This document shows, piece after piece, positions 41,931-50,189 of a DNA stretch of 53,092 nucleotides (positions within the stretch are counted from its first letter, which is position 1; the number at the start of each line of letters is the position of its first letter). The stretch is from an uncultured Eubacteriales bacterium. GTDB lineage: Bacteria > Bacillota > Clostridia > Christensenellales > UBA1242. The translations under genes were made by a program, and so were the position numbers. Location: NCBI GenBank assembly GCA_949031345.1, contig CARNVA010000005.1:39157-92248 (forward strand), written 5' to 3'. Under the pieces are notes generated by a model, which saw only the letters and a program-made list of their open reading frames with translations, searched no databases and was not told the origin of the DNA.

Positions 41931-44540
41931 TTAGTTTCCTTTAAAACTTTTAAGCAGAATTTGTTTCATATCTTCCACCATTGGCACTCTTGGATTGGCA
42001 GGTGAACATTGGTCTTCATAAGCCATGTATGCGATTTCATTAAGTTTGTCAATCCAGTCTTTTTCGGTAATATTTTGCTCGGCAAAATTCATCTTTATGC
42101 CCACTTGTTTTCCAAGTGCCATAACAGCATTTGCAAGACTTTCTACACCTTCAGCAGGGGTGGAAGCAGCAAGCCCAAGAAGCCTTGCCACAGTTTGATA
42201 TTTTTCATGCGCAACATAGTGATTATATTTTGGCCATGCTTGAAGTTTGTCTGGCACCTGACCATTATATCTTATTACATGTGGAAGCAAAATTGCATTA
42301 GCTCGTCCGTGAGGTGTATGGAAAACGGCACCAACTTTATGTGCGAGCGAGTGATTCATTCCTAAGAAAGCGTTTGCAAAAGCCATGCCAGCAATAGTGG
42401 ATGCATTGTGCATTTTCTCTCTTGCTTCAAGGTCATTTTTGCCGTTTTCGACAGCTCTTGGAAGATATTTAAACACCATTTGAATTGCCTGAAGAGCAAG
42501 TCCATCTGTATAGTCGTTTGACAGCACTGAAACATAAGCTTCAAGGGCATGAGTGAGCACATCCATGCCTGTGTCAGCAGTTACAGAAGGTGGAAGCATT
42601 GTTGTAAATTCACTGTCAATAATCGCTACTTTTGGAGTAAGGGCATAGTCTGCAAGAGGGTATTTCTTATTATTTTCTTTGTCTGAAATAACTGCAAAAG
42701 GTGTCACTTCACTTCCAGTACCTGAAGTGGTTGGAATGCAGACCAACTTTGCTTTTCTGCCAACTTCAGGATAACGGAAGGCGCGCTTTCTTATGTCCAT
42801 AAATTTTTGTTTAAGGTCATCAAAGTCGATATCCTCATTTTCATAAAAAAGCCACATACCCTTTGCGCAGTCCATAGGCGAGCCACCGCCGAGTGCAATA
42901 ATCGTATCAGGTTGGAATGCTTTCATTACCTCGAGACCTTTTCTCACTGTTGAAATATCTGGGTCTGGCTCTACATCACAAAATAGTGAAACTTGCACCT
43001 TATCGCGTCTGAGATTGAGTTGTTCGGTAATCTTATTGACAAAACCAAGGTCAAGCATTGTTCTATCAGTGACAATAAACACCTTATTGATCTTTTTCAT
43101 GTCACGCAGATACTGAATAGAGTTTCTTTCAAAATAAATCTTTGGTGGGACTTTAAACCACTGCATTGTGTTTCTCCTTTTTCCAATTTTTTTGATATTA
43201 AGCAGGTTTATAGCACTTATATTGCCTCCAACCGAGTTGTTTCCATAGCTTCCACAGCCAAGAGTAAGAGAAGGAAGAAAAGAGTTGTATATATTTCCAA
43301 TTCCGCCAAAAGTTGCAGGGGAATTCCAGATAATTCTCATGGCTTTTACACGCCTGCCAAATTCTTCAGAAATTTCTTTGCTTTTTGTATGAATGCAACC
43401 ACTGTGACCAAGTCCATTAAATTCCACCATTTTGCAAGAAAGGTCAAAGCCTTCTTCAAGAGAGTTTGCCTTCAAAACGGCAAGCACTGGCGATAATTTT
43501 TCGCGAGTGAGTGGCTCTTTTATGCCCACTTCGTCACATTCAACGCAAAGAACAGGTGTTCTTTCATCAATCTTAAAACCAGCTTCTTTTGCAATATCAA
43601 ATGCTGAATGGCCAACGATATTTGGGTTTAACCTTGCCTCGTCAAGATTTGCACGCTTTTCGTCTATTCCAAACATAAAACGCTCAAGCATGTCTTTTTG
43701 CTTTTTAGTCGCAAAATGAACATTAAATTTTTTAAATTCTTCAATTACTTCATCATAAATTTCACTATCAATAATGACCGCTTGTTCAGATGCACAAATC
43801 ATGCCATTGTCAAATGCTTTGCTTAGAACAATGTCATTTACAGCCTGTTTGATATCGGCAGACTTTTCAATATATGCAGGCACATTTCCCGCGCCAACTC
43901 CAAGTGCTGGCTTTCCACAAGAATAAGCTGCCTTAACCATGCTGTTTCCGCCTGTGGCCAAAATAGTTGCAATGCCATCATGCTTCATAAGTGCACTTGT
44001 CGCGTCCATAGATGGATGTTCAATCCATTGAATGCAATTTGCAGGCGCTCCAGCTTTTACCGCAGCGTCAAGCATAACCTGTGCTGCCTTTTTAGAACAA
44101 TTTTGAGCAGAAGGATGAAAGGCAAATATGATTGGATTTCTTGTCTTTAAACTGATAAGACACTTAAATAAAACTGTAGAAGTAGGATTTGTGACAGGTG
44201 TAACGCCGCAGACAACACCGACAGGGTCGGCAACCTCAATAATTCCAGTGACTGGGTCTTCACTTATCACGCCTACAGTTTTAAGGTGACGCATGTTGTT
44301 TACTACATATTCACAGGCGTAGAGATTTTTTGTCGCTTTATCTTCAAATACGCCTCGCTTTGTTTCTTCAATAGCTGCCAATGCAAGCTCACCATGTCTG
44401 TCAAGACCAGCAACGCTGCATTTTGCAACAATGAAGTCAATTTGCTCTTGATTAAGCGTTCTAAATTCTTCCAAAGCCTTTTTACCATTTTTTACAAGAC
44501 TGTCTATTTCTTGTAATACATAGGTGCTTTCATCTTTCAT
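41931..44540 (-). CDS. adhE: Bifunctional acetaldehyde-CoA/alcohol dehydrogenase
   Basis: An 869-residue AdhE that reduces acetyl-CoA to acetaldehyde and then ethanol with NADH. The N-terminal aldehyde dehydrogenase (1 to about 440) has TPVTNPTSTV and the catalytic Cys in DNGMICASEQ (about residue 248). After a linker comes the iron alcohol dehydrogenase with GGGSPMDCAKGMW, TTSGTGSEVTPFAV and the metal-binding FLGMNHSLAHKVGAVFHTPHG. Length and order are canonical. Spirosome formation is known for the family. GGAGG is 9 nt before the ATG. A perfect palindrome lies 87 nt upstream. Confidence 0.96.
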   Translation of the reverse strand: MKDESTYVLQEIDSLVKNGKKALEEFRTLNQEQIDFIVAKCSVAGLDRHGELALAAIEETKRGVFEDKATKNLYACEYVVNNMRHLKTVGVISEDPVTGIIEVADPVGVVCGVTPVTNPTSTVLFKCLISLKTRNPIIFAFHPSAQNCSKKAAQVMLDAAVKAGAPANCIQWIEHPSMDATSALMKHDGIATILATGGNSMVKAAYSCGKPALGVGAGNVPAYIEKSADIKQAVNDIVLSKAFDNGMICASEQAVIIDSEIYDEVIEEFKKFNVHFATKKQKDMLERFMFGIDEKRANLDEARLNPNIVGHSAFDIAKEAGFKIDERTPVLCVECDEVGIKEPLTREKLSPVLAVLKANSLEEGFDLSCKMVEFNGLGHSGCIHTKSKEISEEFGRRVKAMRIIWNSPATFGGIGNIYNSFLPSLTLGCGSYGNNSVGGNISAINLLNIKKIGKRRNTMQWFKVPPKIYFERNSIQYLRDMKKINKVFIVTDRTMLDLGFVNKITEQLNLRRDKVQVSLFCDVEPDPDISTVRKGLEVMKAFQPDTIIALGGGSPMDCAKGMWLFYENEDIDFDDLKQKFMDIRKRAFRYPEVGRKAKLVCIPTTSGTGSEVTPFAVISDKENNKKYPLADYALTPKVAIIDSEFTTMLPPSVTADTGMDVLTHALEAYVSVLSNDYTDGLALQAIQMVFKYLPRAVENGKNDLEAREKMHNASTIAGMAFANAFLGMNHSLAHKVGAVFHTPHGRANAILLPHVIRYNGQVPDKLQAWPKYNHYVAHEKYQTVARLLGLAASTPAEGVESLANAVMALGKQVGIKMNFAEQNITEKDWIDKLNEIAYMAYEDQCSPANPRVPMVEDMKQILLKSFKGN

Positions 44541-44626
44541 TGTTTAATTCCTCCAATATTCTTTTTTCATACTCATTGATTTTAACAAAGTTTATCATTT
44601 TTTAAAAACAAAATTACCAAAAATCT

Positions 44627-44640
44627 TTGAAATATTTCAA
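44627..44640. promoter_or_regulatory. Perfect 14-bp palindrome upstream of adhE
   Basis: TTGAAATATTTCAA is its own reverse complement and lies between the divergent adhE and GNAT genes. It is compatible with an operator for a redox regulator, but does not fully match the known Rex pattern (TTGTGAAnnnnTTCACAA). Confidence 0.35.
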
Positions 44641-44751
44641 TTTTGTTGAATTTTAGTTAAAATTTATTTAATTATGGCATTTTTGTTGATTTTACTTACT
44701 TCAAGTTAAAACCTTTGATTTCAATATAATTTTTAAATTTAACAATAAAAA

Positions 44752-44781
44752 TTGACATAAAAGGGGGAGTGATATTATAAT
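44752..44781 (+). promoter_or_regulatory. Promoter of the GNAT-radical SAM-SelO-like unit
   Basis: Consensus TTGACA (44752-44757), 18-bp spacer, consensus TATAAT (44776-44781). The GNAT ATG begins only 7 bases after the -10 box, so the expected start of transcription coincides with the start codon. Confidence 0.65.
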
Positions 44782-44787
44782 TAAAGA

Positions 44788-45246
44788 ATGGTTGATAATA
44801 TAAAAATAATTACTTATGATAAAAACTTAAGGCAAGATATAATCACTTTTATTAAAAGTATTGCTATAGAAGAATTTGGGTTTACGGCATGGAAGGATTA
44901 TCTTGACAATAAAGATTTTTCAAGTTATGAAAAAGGTGAAAGTTTATTTCTTATTGCTGTTAATGAAAATGATGAGATTGTCGGCAGTTGCGGGGGACTC
45001 AAAGTTGACGACAATGTCATAAAGCTAAACAGTTTTTATGTTGCAAAAAATTTGAGAAATTGCAAACTTGGAAGCAAAATGTATAGTTTAATAGAAGATT
45101 TTGCCAAAAAACAAAATTTTAAACAGATGATACTTTGCACTTATGAAAGATTTAAAACAGCCAATGAGTTTTATAAAAAACAAGGTTTCAAGCTTTATAA
45201 AATAGAAGAAGAAATTGAACACTGGTTATTAAAGGATTTAAAATGA
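44788..45246 (+). CDS. GNAT-family N-acetyltransferase
   Basis: A 152-residue GNAT-fold protein that moves an acetyl group from acetyl-CoA to an amine. The fold is recognisable from FLIAVNENDEIVGSCGGLKVDDNVIKLNSFYVAKNLRN (strands 2-4) then CKLGSKMYSLIEDFAKKQ, the acetyl-CoA loop and helix (R/Q-x-x-G-x-G/A is degenerate as RNCKLGS), and NEFYKKQGFKLYKIEEE at the end. No ribosome-binding site stands before the ATG; the promoter placement suggests a leaderless mRNA. Its last 4 nt overlap the radical SAM gene, so they are coupled. The acceptor may be a peptide, protein or small amine made by the cluster. Confidence 0.8.
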   Translation: MVDNIKIITYDKNLRQDIITFIKSIAIEEFGFTAWKDYLDNKDFSSYEKGESLFLIAVNENDEIVGSCGGLKVDDNVIKLNSFYVAKNLRNCKLGSKMYSLIEDFAKKQNFKQMILCTYERFKTANEFYKKQGFKLYKIEEEIEHWLLKDLK

Positions 45247-46343
45247 AAATAGACGAAACATTGATTGAAAAATTTCTGTCCATAGACAAAAGCTCACTGA
45301 CAGAGGGAAAATATAGCGCTAAAACAAATAATTTTTATCAAGTTGTCAAAAAGTTTCAAGAAGGCAAGTTATGCGAGAAAAATTCTATCAGACCAATACA
45401 ATTCACCTTTGAAATTACAAATCAGTGCAACTGCTGCTGTGAGCATTGTGGAATGTCTGCAGGCAGAGGCGTAATACAGCCTAAATTGAATATGGAAAAA
45501 TTAAAAATTATATCAGATTTTTGTCAACAGGCTGGTATACCTTCTTATGCGATTACTGGTGGCGAGCCTTTTTTGGAATTTGAAAATATGTGTAATTTTA
45601 TTAAACTTTGCAGAGGAAAGCTTGATGCAATAAAGCTTATTTCAAATGGCTTTTGGGGTAGAGAGGTTGAAAAATATTTCGATGGTCTTAAAAATGCAGG
45701 CTTTTTTGAAAATAGCATTTTTATTCCAGCTATTCAATTGTCGATTGGCGAACAAGATGTCCCTCTAGAATACATTTGCAATATTATCAAGTATGTTGCT
45801 GAAAACTATGCTATGTCGCAACTTCATCTTGGAATTATATTTACAATGAGTGAAAAGACGGGAGATAAACTTGGCCAGCTTTATGAAACTTATGTGAATA
45901 AATATGGCAGTTTTCCAGAAAAAAGAGTTTTTCTTACACTTTCTGAATATAAAAACTATGTGGATGGTCAAGGAGAAAAACTGGATGTTGATACTGAAAG
46001 CGTTTTTGAAAAAATAGGACAGTGCGATAATAAATTCTCACAAGAAATAGGAAAATTTGTAAGCCCTAAGATATTTATGAAGGTAAATGGAGATTGTTAT
46101 CCTTGTGAAATTTTTAATATGCATAAAGATGTCTTTCTTGGCAATTTATTTTTAGATGGGATTGAGAAAGTGCTTGAAAACTACAACTCAAATAAATACA
46201 TAAAATTTATTCAGAATTATGGAACAATAAGCTTTCGTGATGTAATTGCCGAAAGAGTTCTGAAGGAAAAGCAAGTTGAAACACCATGTATGGCGTGCGA
46301 GTTTTGTATTAAATATTGTGAAAAGCACAACTTAATCAAATAA
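45243..46343 (+). CDS. Radical SAM/SPASM-type enzyme
   Basis: A 366-residue radical SAM protein. The 4Fe-4S motif is C62-x3-C66-x2-C69 (sequence QCNCCCEHCG), with AITGGEPFLEF (SAM-binding GGE) near residue 104. The C-terminal third has more Cys: NGDCYPCEIF, then PCMACEFCIKYC near the end, as in SPASM/twitch domains that hold auxiliary clusters. SPASM enzymes usually modify ribosomal peptides, proteins or cofactors. AAGGA 6 nt before the ATG. It overlaps the GNAT gene by 4 nt and lies 49 nt before the SelO-like gene. Confidence 0.85.
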   Translation: MKIDETLIEKFLSIDKSSLTEGKYSAKTNNFYQVVKKFQEGKLCEKNSIRPIQFTFEITNQCNCCCEHCGMSAGRGVIQPKLNMEKLKIISDFCQQAGIPSYAITGGEPFLEFENMCNFIKLCRGKLDAIKLISNGFWGREVEKYFDGLKNAGFFENSIFIPAIQLSIGEQDVPLEYICNIIKYVAENYAMSQLHLGIIFTMSEKTGDKLGQLYETYVNKYGSFPEKRVFLTLSEYKNYVDGQGEKLDVDTESVFEKIGQCDNKFSQEIGKFVSPKIFMKVNGDCYPCEIFNMHKDVFLGNLFLDGIEKVLENYNSNKYIKFIQNYGTISFRDVIAERVLKEKQVETPCMACEFCIKYCEKHNLIK

Positions 46344-46392
46344 TAAAATTCACGATATTTAAAACAATCATGATGGATTATCAAGAGGAATT

Positions 46393-48246
46393 ATGATAAA
46401 TGAAAGACCTGTGATTGCAAACTTTATAAAGGAAGAAAATCTTGCTGCTCAAGAGATTTATAGGGCAAAAAGAGATTATGTTCCTGTGTTTGTCAATAAA
46501 ATACTGCATGAAAAAATTTTTAAAGAAAAATTCAACGAAAATTCTTGGCAAAAGCTGTCTAAACTTTTTTCATTGACATTAGACAAAAATATGTCAAACG
46601 GGAAATATTTAGCTTTAGGCTTTGCGGATGTGCAAAAAGATGCAAGTGGAATTTCACTTGGTGGAAATCTCGGCTCTGGCAGAGCTTTCTTTTGTGGTAG
46701 AAATTTTAACATAAAGGGTGAAAAAACAACGCTAGCCAAAGCGAAAGATGTTTATTATAGCGATGGAAAATTATGCTTGCAGGCGGCAATTAAGGAAGGT
46801 GTGCTGTCAAATGTACTTGCAGATGATTTTGCCATAACCAATTTCAAAACTTTGGCAGTTTTTGATAAGGGGGTTAAATATATTTTTAGACAGCAGTATC
46901 AAGATGAATATGATAATGTTTGTGATGAGTATTATCCGCTTAAAGAGGCGATTGAAATAAGATATTATGAGAATGGAGAGTTTTATCGAATAAGCAATAA
47001 AATAGCAGATAACATTGAATTTAATGAAAAAGATTTTGTTTTGTTATGCAAGAATATTGGAAAGATGGAGGCAAATAAGTTTATTGACCGCTTTTTGCAT
47101 GGCTCATGGTCATCAGGCAATTTGACTACACAAAGTAATATGCTTGATTTTGACACCTGCAGCTTTGTAGAGGGCAGGCATCCACAGTTTTCAAACACCA
47201 ATAAATATAAATCAAACTATTTTGGTTATGAAATTTTGGGACAAAAAATGATGATTAAAAATATAATTGAAAACAGTCCAAATCTTGTCAGTGACTATGA
47301 TTATAATAGTGCAGAAAAGATAATTGACAGGTCTTATAATAAACATCTCAAGAAAGGTTTTTGCCAACTGCTGGGAGTTGATGATGCTGCATTTTATAAG
47401 AAAAATAAAAGTGAAATAGAGGCGTTGTTTAATAAATTCATTACATTGTCAAGAAAATTTTTGCCAAATTATAATGAGCTTAATGTTAATTCAAATTATG
47501 TAAACAACACTTATATTTACAATTTTTCGCGTTTTTTTGCAAAATATTTGATAAAAAAGCGTCAAAATAATGATTTTATGACAGCTTTGTCACTTCTTGT
47601 TAATTCAACCATAAATATAAATTATGAAAAGCTTGGCTTTATGAAAGAGTTTGTTGAAGAAAATTTTAAAGAGCTTGTTTCAGTTGATGATGAAAAGATG
47701 TCTTTAAATGTTTTTGAAGAGGTGAAAGAAATTACAAATCTTGTAGAAAAAATTTACCAGCAATGCAGTGAAAAAGAGCTTGAAAAGATTAAATTTAATT
47801 GTTATGTCAGAAACTATGATAGACACTATCTTTACAACAATAATAATGTATTTGACAATCTGTATTTGTGTTATGAAAAAGGGCTGTTTGATAATAAAGA
47901 TTTAGATTTGATTTTAAATTCTGTAATAGAAGCAAATAAGAGAGTTGTTAAAAATGATTTGCAATATTCGGCAAAACTTGGTCTTAAAATTTGCAAAGAA
48001 TTTTTATATTATTTTGATGTTTGCAAGGATGAATTCAAAATAATTTTCAAACCTTTTCATACACTTTCGACAAGTTTTGCAAAAGTGTTTGTCAATGGTA
48101 AAGATTATTATTTAAGTCATGAAGAAAACTATTTAATCAGCCAGAGAATAAAGCTGAAAAGATTTGTTGATGTTGATGAGCTTGATGTTTATTTTCAAGT
48201 TAATGGACACATACTTAAAAGTGAAGCTTTTGAAGATTTTCTATAA
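46393..48246 (+). CDS. Divergent SelO-like (pseudokinase/AMPylase fold) protein
   Basis: A 617-residue protein that I relate to the SelO/YdiU family by motif order. NLGSGRAFFCG (92-102) matches the Gly-rich QLGDGRA loop, FNIKGEK (K108) matches LQLKGAG, AAIKEGVLSNVL (E135) matches SSIREFLxSEAM, and HGSWSSGNLTTQSNMLDFD (N243, D252) matches HGVMNTDNMSILGLTIDYG with identical nine-residue Asn-Asp spacing. In SelO these Lys, Glu, Asn and Asp bind ATP and metal for AMP transfer to Ser, Thr or Tyr. The Asp next to the Asn (NTDN) is Gly here. The C-terminal 300 residues are helical and unlike SelO. AGAGG precedes the ATG. Confidence 0.6.
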   Translation: MINERPVIANFIKEENLAAQEIYRAKRDYVPVFVNKILHEKIFKEKFNENSWQKLSKLFSLTLDKNMSNGKYLALGFADVQKDASGISLGGNLGSGRAFFCGRNFNIKGEKTTLAKAKDVYYSDGKLCLQAAIKEGVLSNVLADDFAITNFKTLAVFDKGVKYIFRQQYQDEYDNVCDEYYPLKEAIEIRYYENGEFYRISNKIADNIEFNEKDFVLLCKNIGKMEANKFIDRFLHGSWSSGNLTTQSNMLDFDTCSFVEGRHPQFSNTNKYKSNYFGYEILGQKMMIKNIIENSPNLVSDYDYNSAEKIIDRSYNKHLKKGFCQLLGVDDAAFYKKNKSEIEALFNKFITLSRKFLPNYNELNVNSNYVNNTYIYNFSRFFAKYLIKKRQNNDFMTALSLLVNSTININYEKLGFMKEFVEENFKELVSVDDEKMSLNVFEEVKEITNLVEKIYQQCSEKELEKIKFNCYVRNYDRHYLYNNNNVFDNLYLCYEKGLFDNKDLDLILNSVIEANKRVVKNDLQYSAKLGLKICKEFLYYFDVCKDEFKIIFKPFHTLSTSFAKVFVNGKDYYLSHEENYLISQRIKLKRFVDVDELDVYFQVNGHILKSEAFEDFL

Positions 48247-48254
48247 ATTAAATC

Positions 48255-48283
48255 TTGACTTTTAATGTGTATTATGATAAAAT
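48255..48283 (+). promoter_or_regulatory. Promoter of the serine-rich protein gene
   Basis: TTGACT (48255-48260), 17-bp spacer, TAAAAT (48278-48283), starting 9 nt after the SelO-like stop codon. Confidence 0.5.
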
Positions 48284-48308
48284 TTAATTATAATAAATGG
48301 AGGTAAAT

Positions 48309-48644
48309 ATGGGGGGATATAGAAGCGTATCTTACAGCGGAAAGGGCAGCTCATCAAGTCGTTCAAGTTTTTCGACTTCAAAGACAACTCTTGAAAAGAT
48401 GATTGATGCATTACAAAAATTGAACAACGCAGAAAAAGAAATGAAACAGAAGAAGTCAGAATATCTTCAATCAAAAGAAAAGTATGAAAAAGAGAAAGAA
48501 AGTTTTGTAAAGGAATTTAAAGAAAGCGCAGATCCAGAAATCGTTGCGACATTTAAATCAATCTTTGTTAGTGGAAGATTTGATAAGTTTAATGATGCAT
48601 CAGAAACAAAGCCTTTCGAAGATATTGATGACGAGCTTGAATAA
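48309..48644 (+). CDS. Small protein with Ser-rich N terminus and coiled coil
   Basis: A 111-residue protein. Residues 1-26 (MGGYRSVSYSGKGSSSSRSS then FSTSKT) hold about twelve Ser, two Tyr and several Thr/Arg/Lys in a low-complexity tail. Residues about 27-75 form a charged coiled coil (LNNAEKEMKQKKSEYLQSKE), and the C terminus is acidic. I know no family for it. Start is ATG 48309 after GGAGG. Placed directly behind a SelO-like gene, its hydroxyl-rich tail is a natural candidate substrate, which is inference. Confidence 0.75.
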   Translation: MGGYRSVSYSGKGSSSSRSSFSTSKTTLEKMIDALQKLNNAEKEMKQKKSEYLQSKEKYEKEKESFVKEFKESADPEIVATFKSIFVSGRFDKFNDASETKPFEDIDDELE

Positions 48645-48723
48645 ACATTAAAGAAATTAAAAATGCTACGCCTTTTTGGCGTCATTTTTAATATTTTTTC
48701 TCTTTAATAAAAGGGTTTTAGTT

Positions 48724-50070
48724 ATGAATATAGAAGAAATAAAAGTTGATGACGAATGGGAGTGGTATTTAAGCCAATTATATTTTAAATTGCTTGAAAA
48801 TTTGCCTAAGCCTAAAGTGGCGGTAGAGTTGGCGCCCGGTTTTCGCTATAAAATTGCTTTAGCGCTTGCTGATATAGGCTTTGACGGAACGCTTTTTGTC
48901 ATTGATGCAAATAAAGATGTTGCTGATTTTATCGAATATAAGTATAAACAAATTTTACCCAACGCAAAAATAGAGTGCATTTGCAATACTTTTGAAAAAG
49001 CTTTTGATGTTCTTCCTCAAAATATTGACATTTTTCTTGCTAATCATGTGATAGATGATTTAATGCTTGAGAGTTATGTCAACAAGTCATATTATAATCA
49101 ATTATTATCAAATAATATGGATAGAAAAAGATATCTATCTGTTTGGAATAATTTTAGCCAAGATAAAAAATCAATACAAGAAATAACAAACGAAATAAAC
49201 AAGACTTTCGTGAAATTTTTTAATGAAAAGAATGTTGAAAAGGTTATTTTAAGTCAATATAGAAGCAATTTGTTTTATCAAGGGCAAGATGAGTGCATTG
49301 AAAAAATTGTAAGAAAAACTTTTGACAACTTGAAAGCATTCTTTTGTTTTGACGATTGGGCTAAAGAGGCTCTTACTTTTCATCCTTTTGGAGATGATGA
49401 GCGATATCTTGGAAAAGAGCTTCTTGAAAATACACAGAATATTGATAATTGGATTGTAGGAAGTCCCAAAAAAGAGGTTATTATGAAAAAAAGAATAGTT
49501 TTAGCTTCGAATAATGAGCATAAAATCAGAGAATTTAGGCAAATGTTTTCAGAGTATGAGATTTATGCATTAAATGACATTGGTTTTTATGAAGATATAA
49601 TTGAAGACGGAGAGACATTTTTTGATAATTCACTTATTAAAGCAAAAACTATAAGAAATTATTTGCTTGAAAAAGGTTTACATGCGATTGTCATTGCAGA
49701 TGACAGTGGTCTGTGTGTTGATGCATTAAATGGTCAACCAGGGGTGTATAGTGCAAGATATGCAAGCGAGCATGACAGCAAGAAAAACAGGCAAAAACTT
49801 TTACAAGAAATGAATGGCAAAAAAAAGAGAAGTGCTTATTTTCAATGCACGCTGATTAAAATGGAAATGGACGGCACATATAAAGTTTTTGAAGGAAAAA
49901 CTTACGGACAGATTTTGAATGAAGAGCGTGGAGATACAAGTTTTGGATATGATGCAGTATTCTTTTCTGATGATTTGCAAAAATCTTTTGGTGAAGCAAC
50001 AGCTGAAGAAAAAAATGCTGTTTCGCATAGGGGAAGAGCAATTGAGCTTATGAAAAAAGATTTAAATTAA
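48724..50070 (+). CDS. Methyltransferase-like domain fused to RdgB/HAM1 pyrophosphatase
   Basis: A 448-residue fusion. Residues 1-253 look like a class I SAM-dependent methyltransferase: VAVELAPGFRYKIALALA (glycine loop, AdoMet), LFVIDANKD (acidic strand 2 end) and IDIFLANHVIDDLML (motif IV region). Residues 254-448 are a full RdgB-type XTP/dITP pyrophosphatase with LASNNEHKIREFRQMF, ADDSGLCVDALNGQPGVYSARYA, SFGYDAVFF and AVSHRGRA, which removes non-canonical purine nucleotides. An internal ATG at 49483 with AGAGG 5 nt upstream could also make RdgB alone. The upstream ATG at 48724 has only a weak GGG site. Confidence 0.82.
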   Translation: MNIEEIKVDDEWEWYLSQLYFKLLENLPKPKVAVELAPGFRYKIALALADIGFDGTLFVIDANKDVADFIEYKYKQILPNAKIECICNTFEKAFDVLPQNIDIFLANHVIDDLMLESYVNKSYYNQLLSNNMDRKRYLSVWNNFSQDKKSIQEITNEINKTFVKFFNEKNVEKVILSQYRSNLFYQGQDECIEKIVRKTFDNLKAFFCFDDWAKEALTFHPFGDDERYLGKELLENTQNIDNWIVGSPKKEVIMKKRIVLASNNEHKIREFRQMFSEYEIYALNDIGFYEDIIEDGETFFDNSLIKAKTIRNYLLEKGLHAIVIADDSGLCVDALNGQPGVYSARYASEHDSKKNRQKLLQEMNGKKKRSAYFQCTLIKMEMDGTYKVFEGKTYGQILNEERGDTSFGYDAVFFSDDLQKSFGEATAEEKNAVSHRGRAIELMKKDLN

Positions 50071-50118
50071 AGATTTATTTATAATTATTTATTTTGCGTG
50101 ATAGTTTATTAAAATAAA

Positions 50119-50151
50119 AAACTTCTAGGAAAAATCCTAGAAGCTTTTTTA
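50119..50151. terminator. Bidirectional terminator
   Basis: Nine-bp stem CTTCTAGGA/TCCTAGAAG with an AAAA loop and flanking A- and T-runs, between convergent genes. Confidence 0.75.
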
Positions 50152-50189
50152 TAAAGCGTAAGTTTTTTAATTATTAAGTTGTTGTTTTT

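Noticed and set aside
44788..50070. Reading the cassette as an anti-phage defence system
   Set aside because: No nuclease, toxin or known defence domain is visible; modification enzymes fit better, and context gives no defence island.
49483..50070. Treating RdgB as a separate gene
   Set aside because: The frame is continuous with the methyltransferase-like domain; I note the internal start but annotate one fusion.
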